This document shows, in pieces, positions 6,052 through 6,142 of a stretch of DNA of 6,142 nt. How positions within the stretch are numbered: the first letter of the stretch is position 1; every line of letters starts with the position of its first letter. A program made the position numbers and the translations under genes. Origin of the DNA: an uncultured Lachnospiraceae bacterium (lineage in GTDB: Bacteria; Bacillota; Clostridia; Lachnospirales; Lachnospiraceae); contig CACXGR010000176.1 in assembly GCA_902767235.1 (NCBI GenBank), positions 1 to 6,142 of the forward strand. The letters are read 5' to 3'. The notes under the pieces were generated by a model. The model was not told where the DNA came from. It worked only from the letters and a program-made list of their open reading frames with translations, and made no database searches.

Positions 6052-6142
6052 ATGCAGTCTGCGCTGCAAAGGGAAGAGGCGGCCCGGGACCGATGCACGG
6101 CGGTGCTCCTTGCGGCAGGCAAGGGGCTGAGGATGGGCGGCA
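6052..6142 (+). CDS. ispD: Probable 2-C-methyl-D-erythritol 4-phosphate cytidylyltransferase IspD, N-terminal fragment
   Basis: The 3' end of the window cuts this gene after about 30 codons. The visible protein reads through CTAVLLAAGKGLRMGG, the N-terminal nucleotide-binding signature (LAAGxGxRMG) of the nucleotidyltransferase family. The RMGG ending and a short leader before the first strand fit IspD, which makes CDP-methylerythritol in the MEP isoprenoid pathway. GlmU, MobA-like and sugar-nucleotide pyrophosphorylases share this signature, so the family is safer than the exact name. The preferred start, ATG at 6052, has a strong AAGGAG site; an in-frame ATG at 6025 overlapping the tsaD stop would add nine residues (MTELIKERG) and cannot be excluded. 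It probably belongs to the same transcript as tsaD. Confidence 0.65.
   Translation, partial: MQSALQREEAARDRCTAVLLAAGKGLRMGG

Noticed and set aside
1..6142. CRISPR arrays, insertion sequences, tRNA or rRNA genes, phage or defence genes
   Set aside because: No regularly spaced repeats, transposase-like proteins, terminal inverted repeats or recognisable RNA gene signatures were seen. All genes share one strand and appear similar in composition.

Overview
The window is a stretch of ordinary bacterial housekeeping genes, all on the + strand. It most likely comes from a Gram-positive Clostridia genome, probably Lachnospiraceae. That placement rests on the family resemblance of the proteins, the AGGAG/AGGTGA-type ribosome binding sites, the tsaE-tsaB-rimI-tsaD gene order known from Firmicutes, an ECF-type riboflavin transporter gene behind an FMN riboswitch, and a moderately high G+C content. 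It is inference from memory of these families; no search was possible.

Layout. Positions 1-1260 hold murA (peptidoglycan precursor synthesis), cut at its 5' end by the window edge. Positions 1261-1561 hold no protein gene but are densely regulatory: a near-consensus sigma-A promoter starting 5 bases after the murA stop, a complete FMN riboswitch aptamer, and an intrinsic terminator that serves as its expression platform. Positions 1562-2317 encode RibU, the riboflavin-binding membrane subunit of an ECF transporter. After a 61-base gap with small direct repeats and no visible terminator or good promoter comes a tight cluster: tsaE, tsaB, rimI, a ribonuclease Z-type metallo-beta-lactamase protein, and tsaD, separated by 5 to 15 bases. 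The window ends in the first codons of a MEP-pathway cytidylyltransferase, probably ispD.

How the genes work together. RibU expression is predicted to be switched off by FMN: when flavin is plentiful the leader terminates before ribU. TsaE, TsaB and TsaD form the bacterial complex that transfers the threonylcarbamoyl group to A37 of ANN-decoding tRNAs (t6A); the TsaC/Sua5 partner that makes the activated intermediate is not in the window. RNase Z, encoded inside this cluster, matures tRNA 3' ends, so the cluster joins two tRNA maturation steps. RimI acetylates ribosomal protein S18.

I found no undescribed system. The points most worth checking are whether transcripts starting at the FMN-regulated promoter read through into the t6A cluster, the variant motifs of the RNase Z-like protein, the TTG start of tsaD, and the weak ribosome binding site with short repeats ahead of tsaE.
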